A stretch of DNA of 13,609 nucleotides from an uncultured Bacteroidota bacterium. Its GTDB lineage: Bacteria > Bacteroidota > Bacteroidia > Chitinophagales > Chitinophagaceae. The stretch covers positions 1 through 13,609 of the forward strand of contig CAIZMD010000507.1 in assembly GCA_903933995.1 (NCBI GenBank), given 5' to 3'. The translations under genes and the position numbers were made by a program. The number at the start of each line of letters is the position of its first letter. The first letter of the stretch is position 1. The notes beneath the pieces are model-generated. The model was not told the origin of the DNA and did no database searches. It worked only from the letters and a program-made list of their open reading frames with translations. Shown piece by piece: positions 1 through 8,500 of the stretch.

Positions 1-510
1 TATTTCACCCACGCGCGTATCTGCCATACTTACTTTATTCAGGCCTTCTTCTTCTGGAACTTTATCAAAAAAGATGATGGGCGTATCTAATTCCTTGAAC
101 CTCAAAAAACTACTTAAGTCTGTAACGTTAGAACCCAAGCAGGCAAACATACCTGATACCCTATTTTGTCTACACAATTTGAGGTTTTCACGTTCAATTT
201 CCGGATCATCACTTGACTGTAGAATCATCACAGAATAACCTTGTTTTCTGCTCTCTTCTTCAACAGATGCTATAAATGAGTCATAGAAAAAGTTAGAAAT
301 GGTTGGCACCATTAAGCCAAAAATCTTACTGTGTTTGGTTCTTAATTGAATGGCACTTGCATTGGGTTCATAGTCTAAAGCTTTAGCTAATTCTATGACT
401 TTTTGTTTGGTTTTTTCTGATATATCTGGGTGATTCTTAAGCGCCCTGGAAATGGTAGAAATACTTAATCCCAAAACCTCTGAGATTTTCTTTAGTGTAG
501 TATTTGTCAT
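1..510 (-). CDS. LacI-family transcriptional regulator, N-terminal part (runs off left edge)
   Basis: The reverse strand reads open from an ATG at 510 to the window edge, giving 170 residues without a stop. Residues 6-25 form the LacI-type helix-turn-helix (LKKISEVLGLSISTISRALK). The usual HPDIS.KT segment follows, then a hinge helix around residues 48-57 (EPNASAIQLR). Leu56 fits the residue that family members wedge into the central CG of their operator. From about residue 60 a periplasmic-binding-protein-like ligand domain begins (KIFGLMVPTISNFFY, then MFACLGSN). Its C-terminal part lies outside the window, so the sugar or nucleoside effector cannot be judged. It is divergent from the SusC/SusD genes and separated from them by a gap carrying a LacI-type palindrome, so it is the obvious candidate to control that locus. 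Family assignment is firm; the target is inference. Confidence 0.95.
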   Translation of the reverse strand, partial: MTNTTLKKISEVLGLSISTISRALKNHPDISEKTKQKVIELAKALDYEPNASAIQLRTKHSKIFGLMVPTISNFFYDSFIASVEEESRKQGYSVMILQSSDDPEIERENLKLCRQNRVSGMFACLGSNVTDLSSFLRFKELDTPIIFFDKVPEEEGLNKVSMADTRVGEI

Positions 511-628
511 AATAGCAATCTAATCTTCAACAAAGTAGGAAAAAAAAGGAACATTGCTGTGTTTGTCAGATTCCTTTCAGGACATTGGATTAGTGTAAAA
601 ACGACAATTATTATTGCCCTATTTTGGT

Positions 629-661
629 CAAATACATTTCAACAGCAAAGCATATCGCAAA
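629..661 (-). promoter_or_regulatory. Candidate promoter of the LacI-type gene
   Basis: Read on the minus strand, TTTG (658-661) is followed after 21 bases by TGTATTTG (629-636). This matches the Bacteroidota sigma-ABfr type consensus (TTTG at -33, TAnnTTTG at -7) with one mismatch. The -33 element falls inside the operator palindrome at 656-669, so a bound repressor would block its own gene. In such AT-rich sequence a match like this can arise by chance. Confidence 0.3.
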
Positions 662-669
662 CGTTTGCG
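656..669. promoter_or_regulatory. LacI-family operator palindrome
   Basis: CGCAAACGTTTGCG is a perfect 14-bp inverted repeat with a central CG step. It closely resembles known LacI/PurR-family operators, which are symmetric with a central CpG where the hinge-helix leucine inserts. It lies 145 bases upstream of the LacI-type start and 220 bases upstream of the susC-like start. I noticed no second copy in the window. Binding by the adjacent regulator is inference from position and symmetry. Confidence 0.7.
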
Positions 670-889
670 TTCTTTCTTAATCTTTTTTTAAGGTGTGGGG
701 TTGCAGCGCTAACTCTATTTTCATGTCCTAATTAATAGATTGTTAAATTAATGCCATAGAAGAAGCCCCTCGCTTCCTTATGACCATGGAAACTTGAATG
801 CCCAACCTCTGGCAAAAGTTTAATTATCTGTTTTTTTGATTTAAAAATGTGTACAAAATACACGCTTGTTAATTATTAAACTGCTATTT

Positions 890-3850
890 ATGAATGTAAA
901 GATGCTTGCCAGACTCACGCTTGTGGGTTTATTCGCCTGCGTATTGTCGCTATTTTCGCAGGCTCAGAACAAAACTGTCTCAGGTAAAGTCACAGATGCC
1001 AAAGATGGCTCTCCGTTGGCCGGCGCCTCAGTAGTTGTGAAAGGTTCTAAAACCGGCTCCCAAACAGGTGCTGATGGAACTTTCAAAATTAGTATTCCCG
1101 CTTCAGCTACCACTTTAGTGGTTTCTTCTGTTGGATTCGGTTCTCAAAATGTAGAGATCCAAGGCAAAACTTCAGTAGATGTATCTCTGGCTGCTACCAG
1201 CGATAATATTGGAGAAGTAGTTGTTATTGGATATGGTACTGCCAGAAAGAAAGATTTGACTGGTGCCATTACTTCTGTAAAAGCAAAAGACTTTAACCAA
1301 GGTCCTATCACTACTCCTGATCAATTGATTCAAGGTAAAGTAGCTGGTTTACAAGTAATCAACAACAGTGGTCAACCTGGTAGTCCAACAACTATCCGTA
1401 TTCGCGGTAATAGTTCTGTACGTTCTGGTAACTCTCCATTGTTTGTAATTGATGGTATTCCTTTAGATGGCAGAAATGCTCGTCCAGGATTGAACGCTTC
1501 TGGTCTTGGTCAGACTCCAGATGCTAACCCATTGTATTTCTACAATCCTAATGACATTGCTAGTATGGACGTGTTAAAAGACGCTTCTGCTACCGCGATT
1601 TATGGTTCAAGAGGTGCCAATGGTGTAATCATGATTACTACCAAAAAAGGATCAGTAGGTGCTCCTAAAATTGACTTCTCTACCAACATTGGTCAAAACA
1701 CTGTTCGTAAAAAATACAAAGTATTAAATGCTTCTGAATACAAAGCTGCTTTAAGCTCTTATGCTTTAACTGCTGGTAATGATGGAAGTGATGTAGACGC
1801 TCAAGACGCTATTTTCCGTAAAGGATATATTCAAACCTATAACCTAGGTATTGGTGGCGGAAATGAGAATGGTAAATACCGTTTCTCTTTGGGCTATTCT
1901 GATCAGAATGGTGTCATCTTGAAATCAAACTTGAAAAAATATAATATCGGCATGAACGGTCAATACAAATTCTTGGAAAGCAAAAAGCTTTCTTTGGATT
2001 TCAATTTGTTGGCTGCTCATAACACAGATATTGGTGTTCCAGTTACAAACGATGCTGGCTTCCAGGGTAACTTGGTGGGTATGGCATTGCAGTGGAACCC
2101 AACTAGGGCTTTATACAAATCAAATGGTGACATTAATATTGTACCAGGTGAGTCTGTTGTAAATCCTTTGGCTATGTCTGCTGGTTATGATGATGTTGCT
2201 GATATCACTAACATATTTGCTACTGTAGGTCTTGGTTATAAATTAACCAACAACTTAGACTACAAATTCAATATTAGCTTGAACACTCAAACAGGTGTAC
2301 GTAAAGCTACTGAAGCTCCTTATATTACCATTCCTGGTGTAGAAGGAAGAGGCTTTGGTTTCTATGCTAACTCTGAATTAAATTCTCAAGTGTTACAACA
2401 CACTTTGAACTACAACAAACAATTGACTTCTGCTTTGAACATGACTGCTATGTTGGGTTATGAGTATCAGAAGTTCTCTTACAAAGGTTCTGGTATGTCT
2501 GCTCAGGATTTCACCAACCAAGGTGATGTATCTTTTACTAGCATTATGCAGAACTCAAGTGCTGCTAGCCGTTCTATCTATTCTTGGAATGATCCAAGTT
2601 CTGAATTGCAGTCTTATTTTGGACGTATTGGATTTAACTATGAAGACAAGTATTTGTTAACCGCTACTTTCAGAGCCGATGGTTCTAGTAAGTTTGGTGC
2701 AAACAACAAGTACGGTTACTTCCCATCAGCGGCTTTTGCTTGGAATATCCATAACGAAGGTTTCATGAAAGGAAACAATACTTTCAGTAGTTTGAAACTA
2801 CGTGCATCTTATGGTGTTACTGGTAACTCTTCATTCCCTGCTGGTTCTGCTCAATCTCAATACACATTTGGTCAGCAGTCAATTGCACTTGCAAACGTTG
2901 CTAACCCAGATTTGAAATGGGAAAGTACCAAGCAATTTGACTTAGGTCTTGACTTTGAATTGGCTGGCGGTGTTCTTTACGGTAGTGTAGACTACTTTAA
3001 CAGAAATACTACTAATATCTTGTTCAACTTTGACGCTATTCAACCAGCTCCTGCTACTAAATACTGGGTTAACTTACCAGGTAATGTAAAAAACAATGGT
3101 TTGGAAGTATCATTGGGTGCTGCAATTATCAAGAAGAAAGATCTTCAGTGGAACGCACAGTTTAACATTGCTTTCTTAAAGAACGTATTGGAGAACTATA
3201 ATGGACCAGCTGTATTAACTGGTGCTATTAGCGGACAAGGTTTGTCTGGTGCATCAGTTCAGCGTTTAACCAGTGGTCAACCTTTGAATGCCTTCTACAT
3301 GAAAGAGTTCATGGGTCTTGATCAATCAGGAAACAGCACTTTCAGAGATAATGGTAACACATTGTATTATATTGGAGATCCTAACCCACGCCAGTTATTT
3401 GGTTTGTCTACTGACCTGACTTACAAGAAATGGTCTTTTGTAGCCAACTTTAATGGTGCTGCAGGACACAATATCTACAACAATACTTTGAACGCCTTGA
3501 TTCCAATTGGAAACTTAGGTTCTAGAAATATTGCATCTTCTTTGATAGGTGGTGGTGTTAAAGAAAGCTTGGCTAACCCAATCACTACTTCTACTCGTTA
3601 TTTAGAGAAAGGTGATTACCTAAAATTAGCTAACCTGTCTGCTTCTTATAATGTAGGTACATTGGGAGCTTTGAAGAATGTTCGCGTATTCTTTACAGCA
3701 ACTAACCTCTTCATTATCACTAAGTACAGTGGCTTTGATCCTGAAGTTAACACAGATAAGAATATTGGTGGAGTACCTTCTTTGGGTATTGAGTACATTC
3801 CTTATCCTGCTGTAAAAGGATTTAACATTGGATTCAACTTTAATTTATAA
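890..3850 (+). CDS. SusC/RagA-family TonB-linked outer-membrane transporter
   Basis: A 986-residue protein from the ATG at 890. The frame stays open upstream to a TTG at 866, but the 890 start gives a clean signal peptide: K4/R8, a hydrophobic stretch 9-22, and probable cleavage after SQA at 25. Residues about 30-102 form the carboxypeptidase-regulatory-like beta-sandwich typical of this family (VSGKVTDAKDGSPLAGASV). The TonB-box region GEVVVIGYGT is at 108-117, followed by KKDLTGAI. The plug domain carries the SusC signature DVLKDASATAIYGSRGANG near 226-244. The rest is a 22-strand-type barrel, with DPEVN near the end. Such proteins form the channel under a SusD lid and take up oligosaccharides, peptides or other large nutrients using TonB energy. 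The susD-like gene follows after 61 bases. Length is usual for the family; the substrate is unknown. Most of the gene uses a narrow set of codons (GGT, GCT, AAC, TTG), suggesting high expression. Confidence 0.97.
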   Translation: MNVKMLARLTLVGLFACVLSLFSQAQNKTVSGKVTDAKDGSPLAGASVVVKGSKTGSQTGADGTFKISIPASATTLVVSSVGFGSQNVEIQGKTSVDVSLAATSDNIGEVVVIGYGTARKKDLTGAITSVKAKDFNQGPITTPDQLIQGKVAGLQVINNSGQPGSPTTIRIRGNSSVRSGNSPLFVIDGIPLDGRNARPGLNASGLGQTPDANPLYFYNPNDIASMDVLKDASATAIYGSRGANGVIMITTKKGSVGAPKIDFSTNIGQNTVRKKYKVLNASEYKAALSSYALTAGNDGSDVDAQDAIFRKGYIQTYNLGIGGGNENGKYRFSLGYSDQNGVILKSNLKKYNIGMNGQYKFLESKKLSLDFNLLAAHNTDIGVPVTNDAGFQGNLVGMALQWNPTRALYKSNGDINIVPGESVVNPLAMSAGYDDVADITNIFATVGLGYKLTNNLDYKFNISLNTQTGVRKATEAPYITIPGVEGRGFGFYANSELNSQVLQHTLNYNKQLTSALNMTAMLGYEYQKFSYKGSGMSAQDFTNQGDVSFTSIMQNSSAASRSIYSWNDPSSELQSYFGRIGFNYEDKYLLTATFRADGSSKFGANNKYGYFPSAAFAWNIHNEGFMKGNNTFSSLKLRASYGVTGNSSFPAGSAQSQYTFGQQSIALANVANPDLKWESTKQFDLGLDFELAGGVLYGSVDYFNRNTTNILFNFDAIQPAPATKYWVNLPGNVKNNGLEVSLGAAIIKKKDLQWNAQFNIAFLKNVLENYNGPAVLTGAISGQGLSGASVQRLTSGQPLNAFYMKEFMGLDQSGNSTFRDNGNTLYYIGDPNPRQLFGLSTDLTYKKWSFVANFNGAAGHNIYNNTLNALIPIGNLGSRNIASSLIGGGVKESLANPITTSTRYLEKGDYLKLANLSASYNVGTLGALKNVRVFFTATNLFIITKYSGFDPEVNTDKNIGGVPSLGIEYIPYPAVKGFNIGFNFNL

Positions 3851-3873
3851 AATTTAAAGGACAACCAACGAAC

Positions 3874-3908
3874 AAAAAATCACGTATAACGTAATAATAA
3901 AAAATCAC
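3874..3908 (+). repeat. Short direct repeat in the susC-susD gap
   Basis: AAAAAATCAC occurs at 3874-3883 and again at 3899-3908, a 25-base period, with the second copy ending three bases before the susD-like ATG. The sequence between contains ACGT-ATA-ACGT at 3882-3892. It may affect mRNA processing or translation initiation, or be chance in A-rich DNA. Confidence 0.35.
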
Positions 3909-3911
3909 ATT

Positions 3912-5519
3912 ATGAAACATATACAAAAGTCTGCGATTGCCCTGATGCTGACTGTTGGTGTGGGTTTTGTTTCCTGTACTAAACTGGAAGAAAAACTAAA
4001 CTCCTCTCTAACAGCTGATCAAGCACAATCAATCCTTTTAAAAAGTACAGACGTTTCTGTGCTCTTACAAGCTTGCTACGATGGTTTGCAAGGTTTCCAA
4101 TCACAGGACGTTGCTACTTCTTTGCAAGAGAATAGCTCTGACGAATCACTGGTTCCAACCAGGGGTGGTGACTGGGATGATAATGGTGTTTGGAGAGTAA
4201 TCCACGCACATACATGGAATGCAGACCACGCTCAAGTAGGCGGTGTATTCAACAACTTGTTGGGAGTGGTATTTAATACAACCAACGTACTAAACTTTAG
4301 CCCAAGTGCATCTCAAGCTGCTGAAGCGAGATTTATTCGTGCTTTTGCTATGTACACTGTGTTGGATTTGTATGGTCAAGTTCCTTTCAGAGAAGCTGGT
4401 GAAAACCTGTTGAATGCTCCTAAAGTGTTGAAAGGTGCTGAAGCTGCTACATTTATTATCTCTGAGTTGAATGCAATTAAAGCTGCTTTGCCAAACGGCC
4501 CATCTGCTGGTGGTCCTGCTTACAAAGCCAACAAAGATGCTGCTGATGTATTGTTGATGAAAATGTACTTGAATAAAGGTGCTTACGGTAACCGTGCTGC
4601 TCCTACATTTGATGCAGCTGATATGAATGCAGCCATCACTATTGCTCGTAGCCTTTCTACCAAATACACTATCTCTGCTAACGTATGGGACAACTATGCA
4701 CCTAGCAATGATGTGATTGGTAAAGAAAACATCTTCACCAACCAAAACATTGGTGGTTCAAGAGGTGGTAACGTGCGTGCTGCTTGGTACAAAACCAACC
4801 ACTACAACATGAACAAATCTGGTTGGAATGGATTTACCACTTTGGCTGCTGTTTATGACAAATTTGAAGCAACTGATACTCGTTTGGGTGTTAACTATCC
4901 AGATCCAGCTGGCGTTTTGCCAAATCCTGCTAAAGTAAATACTACTGGTTTCTTAATTGGACAACAGTATGACCTGAAAACAGGTGCTGCATTAAAAGAT
5001 AGAAAAGGTGCTCCTTTGGCTTTCACAAGAGCAGTTGCTTTACAAGAAAGCGGCAACAACTTAGAAGTTACAGGTATCCGTTACTGGAGATATGTAGTAG
5101 ATAACAAAGATGGCAACGATGGCCAACCTGATAATGACTATGTATTCTTCCGTTATGCAGACGTAGTTCTAATGGAAGCTGAAGCCATTTTACGTGGCGG
5201 TACTGCACAAGGTGGTAATACTGCTTTGTCTTTGGTAAACTCTTTACGTGCTAAGCGTGGAGCTACTGCAGCAACTTCAGTTACTTTAAAGAATGCTGAT
5301 CAAAATTCTCCTGATGCTGGTGGTGTAATTACTATTTTGAACGAAAGACAAAGAGAATTCCATTGGGATGGTTGGAGAAGACAAGATCAGATCCGTTTTG
5401 GAACTTTCTTGGCTGCCAACGCTCTAAAGCCTGTAACAGATGCCAAATACTTATTGTATCCAATTCCTAATGGCGCTTTAGCTGTTAACCCGAATTTGAC
5501 ACAGAATCCCGGTTATTAA
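3912..5519 (+). CDS. SusD/RagB-family nutrient-binding outer-membrane lipoprotein
   Basis: A 535-residue lipoprotein. Residues 1-21 are a signal peptide ending in FVS before Cys22, the lipidated cysteine. The mature start CTKLEEK has acidic residues after a lysine, like the lipoprotein export signals that send Bacteroidota lipoproteins to the cell surface. The alpha-helical TPR-type scaffold is visible: AEARFIRAFAMYTVLDLYG at about 136-154 is the family hallmark (AEA.FIRA...Y..L...YG..P), followed by ADVLLMKMYLNKGAY. Toward the C-terminus come FFRYADVVLMEAEAIL near 412-427 and NERQREFHWDGWRRQDQIRF near 477-496, ending in YPIPNGAL..NPNLTQNPGY, the standard SusD ending. It should cap the SusC-type barrel encoded just upstream and bind the nutrient. 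Codon use resembles the susC-like gene. A strong terminator follows. Ligand not predictable from sequence. Confidence 0.97.
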   Translation: MKHIQKSAIALMLTVGVGFVSCTKLEEKLNSSLTADQAQSILLKSTDVSVLLQACYDGLQGFQSQDVATSLQENSSDESLVPTRGGDWDDNGVWRVIHAHTWNADHAQVGGVFNNLLGVVFNTTNVLNFSPSASQAAEARFIRAFAMYTVLDLYGQVPFREAGENLLNAPKVLKGAEAATFIISELNAIKAALPNGPSAGGPAYKANKDAADVLLMKMYLNKGAYGNRAAPTFDAADMNAAITIARSLSTKYTISANVWDNYAPSNDVIGKENIFTNQNIGGSRGGNVRAAWYKTNHYNMNKSGWNGFTTLAAVYDKFEATDTRLGVNYPDPAGVLPNPAKVNTTGFLIGQQYDLKTGAALKDRKGAPLAFTRAVALQESGNNLEVTGIRYWRYVVDNKDGNDGQPDNDYVFFRYADVVLMEAEAILRGGTAQGGNTALSLVNSLRAKRGATAATSVTLKNADQNSPDAGGVITILNERQREFHWDGWRRQDQIRFGTFLAANALKPVTDAKYLLYPIPNGALAVNPNLTQNPGY

Positions 5520-5540
5520 TTTTATTTAATCAACCATACC

Positions 5541-5576
5541 AACAAAAAGGTCATTAATTTTAATGACCTTTTTGTT
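5541..5576 (+). terminator. Intrinsic terminator or attenuator after the susD-like gene
   Basis: Two perfectly complementary 17-base arms (5541-5557 and 5560-5576) are separated by TT. The core is AAGGTCATTAA/TTAATGACCTT, with a run of T in the 3' arm and TTATTT beyond. It lies 21 bases after the susD-like stop and ends eight bases before the ATG of the next gene. The near-symmetry means it could act in both directions. With no room for a promoter after it, it may set partial read-through into the downstream lipoprotein genes. Confidence 0.85.
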
Positions 5577-5584
5577 ATTTAGCC

Positions 5585-8500
5585 ATGACCTCAAATATTA
5601 GATACACGCCATTATTTACTTTGATTCTATTGGTCTTCCAACTTTCTTGTACCAATACTTCAAAGAATTCTAGTACTGCTTTGTTTCAATTAATGGACAA
5701 TACGGGCATTGATTTTGAAAACAAGATTCAAGACAGCAAAGACTTCAACATATTTACTTTTCGTAATTTTTATAATGGCGGTGGTGCAGCCATTGGCGAT
5801 ATTAATAATGATGGATTAGCAGATGTTTTTTTCACCTCCAACCAATCTGCTAACAAATTGTATTTGAATAAGGGAGATTTTAAGTTTGATGATATTTCTG
5901 AGAAAGCTGGTTTTGTTGCCAAGCCACAATGGAGTACGGGTGTGGTTATGGTAGACATTAACCATGATGGATGGTTGGATATTTTTGTCTGTAATTCAGG
6001 CCATATCAATGATGGCGTGAGCAAGGAGAATCAATTATTCATCAACAATAAGAACCTCACATTTACAGAAAGCGCTAAAGCCTATGGGCTTGCCGATAAC
6101 GGATTCAGCACCCAGGTTTCATTTTTTGACTACGACCTGGATGGTGACTTAGACTGCTTTTTAGTAAACAATAGCCCCATTCCTGTGAACACCCTCAACT
6201 ATGCCAATAAGCGGGAACTACCCGCAGAACAATGGCCTATCAAGGACTTTCTAAAAGGGGGTGGTGATCATTTGCTTAGAAATGATGGAGACAAATTTGT
6301 AGACGTAACACATAGCACAGGAATACATGGAAGCCTGATCAGTTTTGGATTAGGCGTTACTATTGGTGACGTGAATGGAGACCATTATCCAGATGTATAT
6401 GTATCTAATGATTTTTTTGAAAGAGATTATCTCTATATTAATCAGAAAAACGGAACCTTTAAAGACGAATTAGAAAACTGGGTACAACATACCAGTTTGG
6501 CATCCATGGGTGCTGATATGGGTGATGTAAATAATGATGGTTACCCAGATATTTTTACAACAGATATGTTGGCTGATGATGACTATAGGCTCAAGACTAC
6601 TTCTTCTTTTGACAATATAGATGTGTATCGCTTAAAAGTACAATCAGGCTTTTATCAGCAGTTTCAACAAAACACTTTACAAATCAATAACAAGAATGGA
6701 AAGTTCTTAGACGCCTGCTATTATGGTGGTGTGGCCGCTTCTGATTGGAGTTGGGGAGGATTGTTATTTGACGCTGATAATGATGGGCTGAATGATTTGT
6801 ATATCTGTAACGGTATCAACAATGACCTAACCAATCAAGACTTTATAGACTTTTTTGCCAATGATATTGTACAGAAAATGGTGATGACGGGCAAGAAAGA
6901 TGAAGTGGATGCCGTAATCAAAAAAATGCCCAAACAACCTTTATTGAACAAAGCCTACAAAAATGAAGGGGGATTAAAATTCTCAGACAAGGGTGTGGAT
7001 TGGGGCTTTACCCAACAAAGTTTCTCCAATGGAGCTGCTTATGGAGATTTGGATAATGATGGTGATTTAGACATGGTCATCAGCAACGTGAATCAGAAAG
7101 CATTTGTATATAAGAATAAGAGTAGGGAAATCAATCAAAACAATTATATAGCCATCTCTTTAAAAGGAACCGGGGCAAATAGTTTTGCAATTGGAAGTCA
7201 GATCAAAGTATTTGTGGGTGATCAAATCATGAGCAGAGAAATTATTCCAAGTAGGGGATTTCAATCTTCCATTGATTATAAAACCATCATCGGTCTTGGC
7301 AAATCTGCCAGCATTGATTCTATACAAGTCATCTGGCCAAACAGAATAGTTAGCACGCAGGTAAAACCCAAGATTAATCAGGTGTTGACATTGGAACAAC
7401 CTTTGAATGGTGCTACCATTAAAGAATCGCCAAAGGCTATAAAGACACAATTACTTACTGCTATTCCAAGTGCTTTTGAAAAACATCAAGAAGATGATTT
7501 AATAGATTTTTACAATGAACGCAATATCCCTAGAATTCTTTCCAAAGAAGGGCCAAAGGCGGCAGTGGCCGATGTAAATGCAGACGGATTAGAAGACATC
7601 TATATTGCTGGCTCTCCCAAACACACCGGTCAATTATACCTGCAAAATGCAAATGGATCATTTGTCAAAAAACGTATTCCTGTTTTTGATCAATATGCCG
7701 ATTTTGAAGACATAGCCGTTTTGTTTTTTGATGCAGATAAAGACGGAGATAAAGATTTGTTTGTAGGCGCAGGAGGAAATAATATTCAAATAGGCAATCG
7801 CATTTTTCAACACCGATTATATGTCAATGACGGTAAGGGAAATTTTAGCATTGATGTAAATGCATTTGGGAATAATGAGATGAATATTGCTGTTGCCAGT
7901 GCGTATGATTTTGACCATGATGGAGACGAAGACCTATTTGTGGGGGCAAGAAGTTTTCCAGGTAATTATGGCATAACCCCACAGAGCTATTTATATGTCA
8001 ATGATGGCAAGGGACATTTTAAAGATATGGCCAAGGATAAGAATCCAGAGATATCTGGCATTGGAATGGTCACTGGCGCCGTATGGGCCAATATTGCAGG
8101 GGATGCTTCCAAAGAATTAGTGATTGTTGGTGAGTGGATGAGTCCTAAAATATATTCCTTTGAAAAAGATCATTTTAAAGAAATCAAAACCAATCTTTCA
8201 AATATGCATGGTTGGTGGCAGTCTGTGGCAGTGGCCGATTTAAATGCAGATGGAAAAGAAGACTTGGTCCTTGGAAATTTGGGTGAGAATTTTTACTTAC
8301 ATCCTAGCAAAGAAAAACCCGTTAAAATCTGGATTACAGACTTTGACCAAAATGGTATTACGGATAAAATTTTGACAAGGTCCATTGATGGTAAAGACCT
8401 TCCGGTATTCTTAAAACGTGATTTAGAAGAACAAATACCATTGTTAAAAAAACAAAACCTTAGACACGAAGTCTTTGCAAAAAAGCCCGTGCAAGAATTG

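Larger units (their letters stand above)
511..889. other. Divergent intergenic control region between the LacI-type gene and susC-like gene
   Basis: This 379-base AT-rich gap has no credible gene in any frame. It holds the palindromic operator at 656-669 and a candidate minus-strand promoter at 629-661. Two small inverted repeats are visible: a 5-bp stem at 762-776 (GAAGC/GCTTC) and another at 849-863 (GTGTA/TACAC). Both are too short to call as functional. The susC-like start is 220 bases past the operator, so either the transcript has a long untranslated leader or the promoter lies well downstream of the operator. I could not find a plus-strand match to the Bacteroidota TTTG / TAnnTTTG promoter that I trust. 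A TATTTTGG at 620-627 resembles a -7 box but lacks a -33 element. Confidence 0.6.

Noticed and set aside
620..627. TATTTTGG as a plus-strand -7 box upstream of the operator
   Set aside because: One mismatch to TAnnTTTG, but no TTTG at the proper distance upstream.
762..776. Small hairpin GAAGC/GCTTC in the leader region
   Set aside because: A five-base stem without a T-run; too weak to call as terminator or riboswitch.
866..889. TTG at 866 as the susC-like start
   Set aside because: It adds eight residues (LLIIKLLF) before a normal signal peptide; the ATG at 890 is the better start.
4290..4745. 151-codon minus-strand open frame inside the susD-like gene
   Set aside because: It is a shadow of the conserved SusD coding sequence, is rich in Ser/Cys/His typical of antisense frames, and matches no family.
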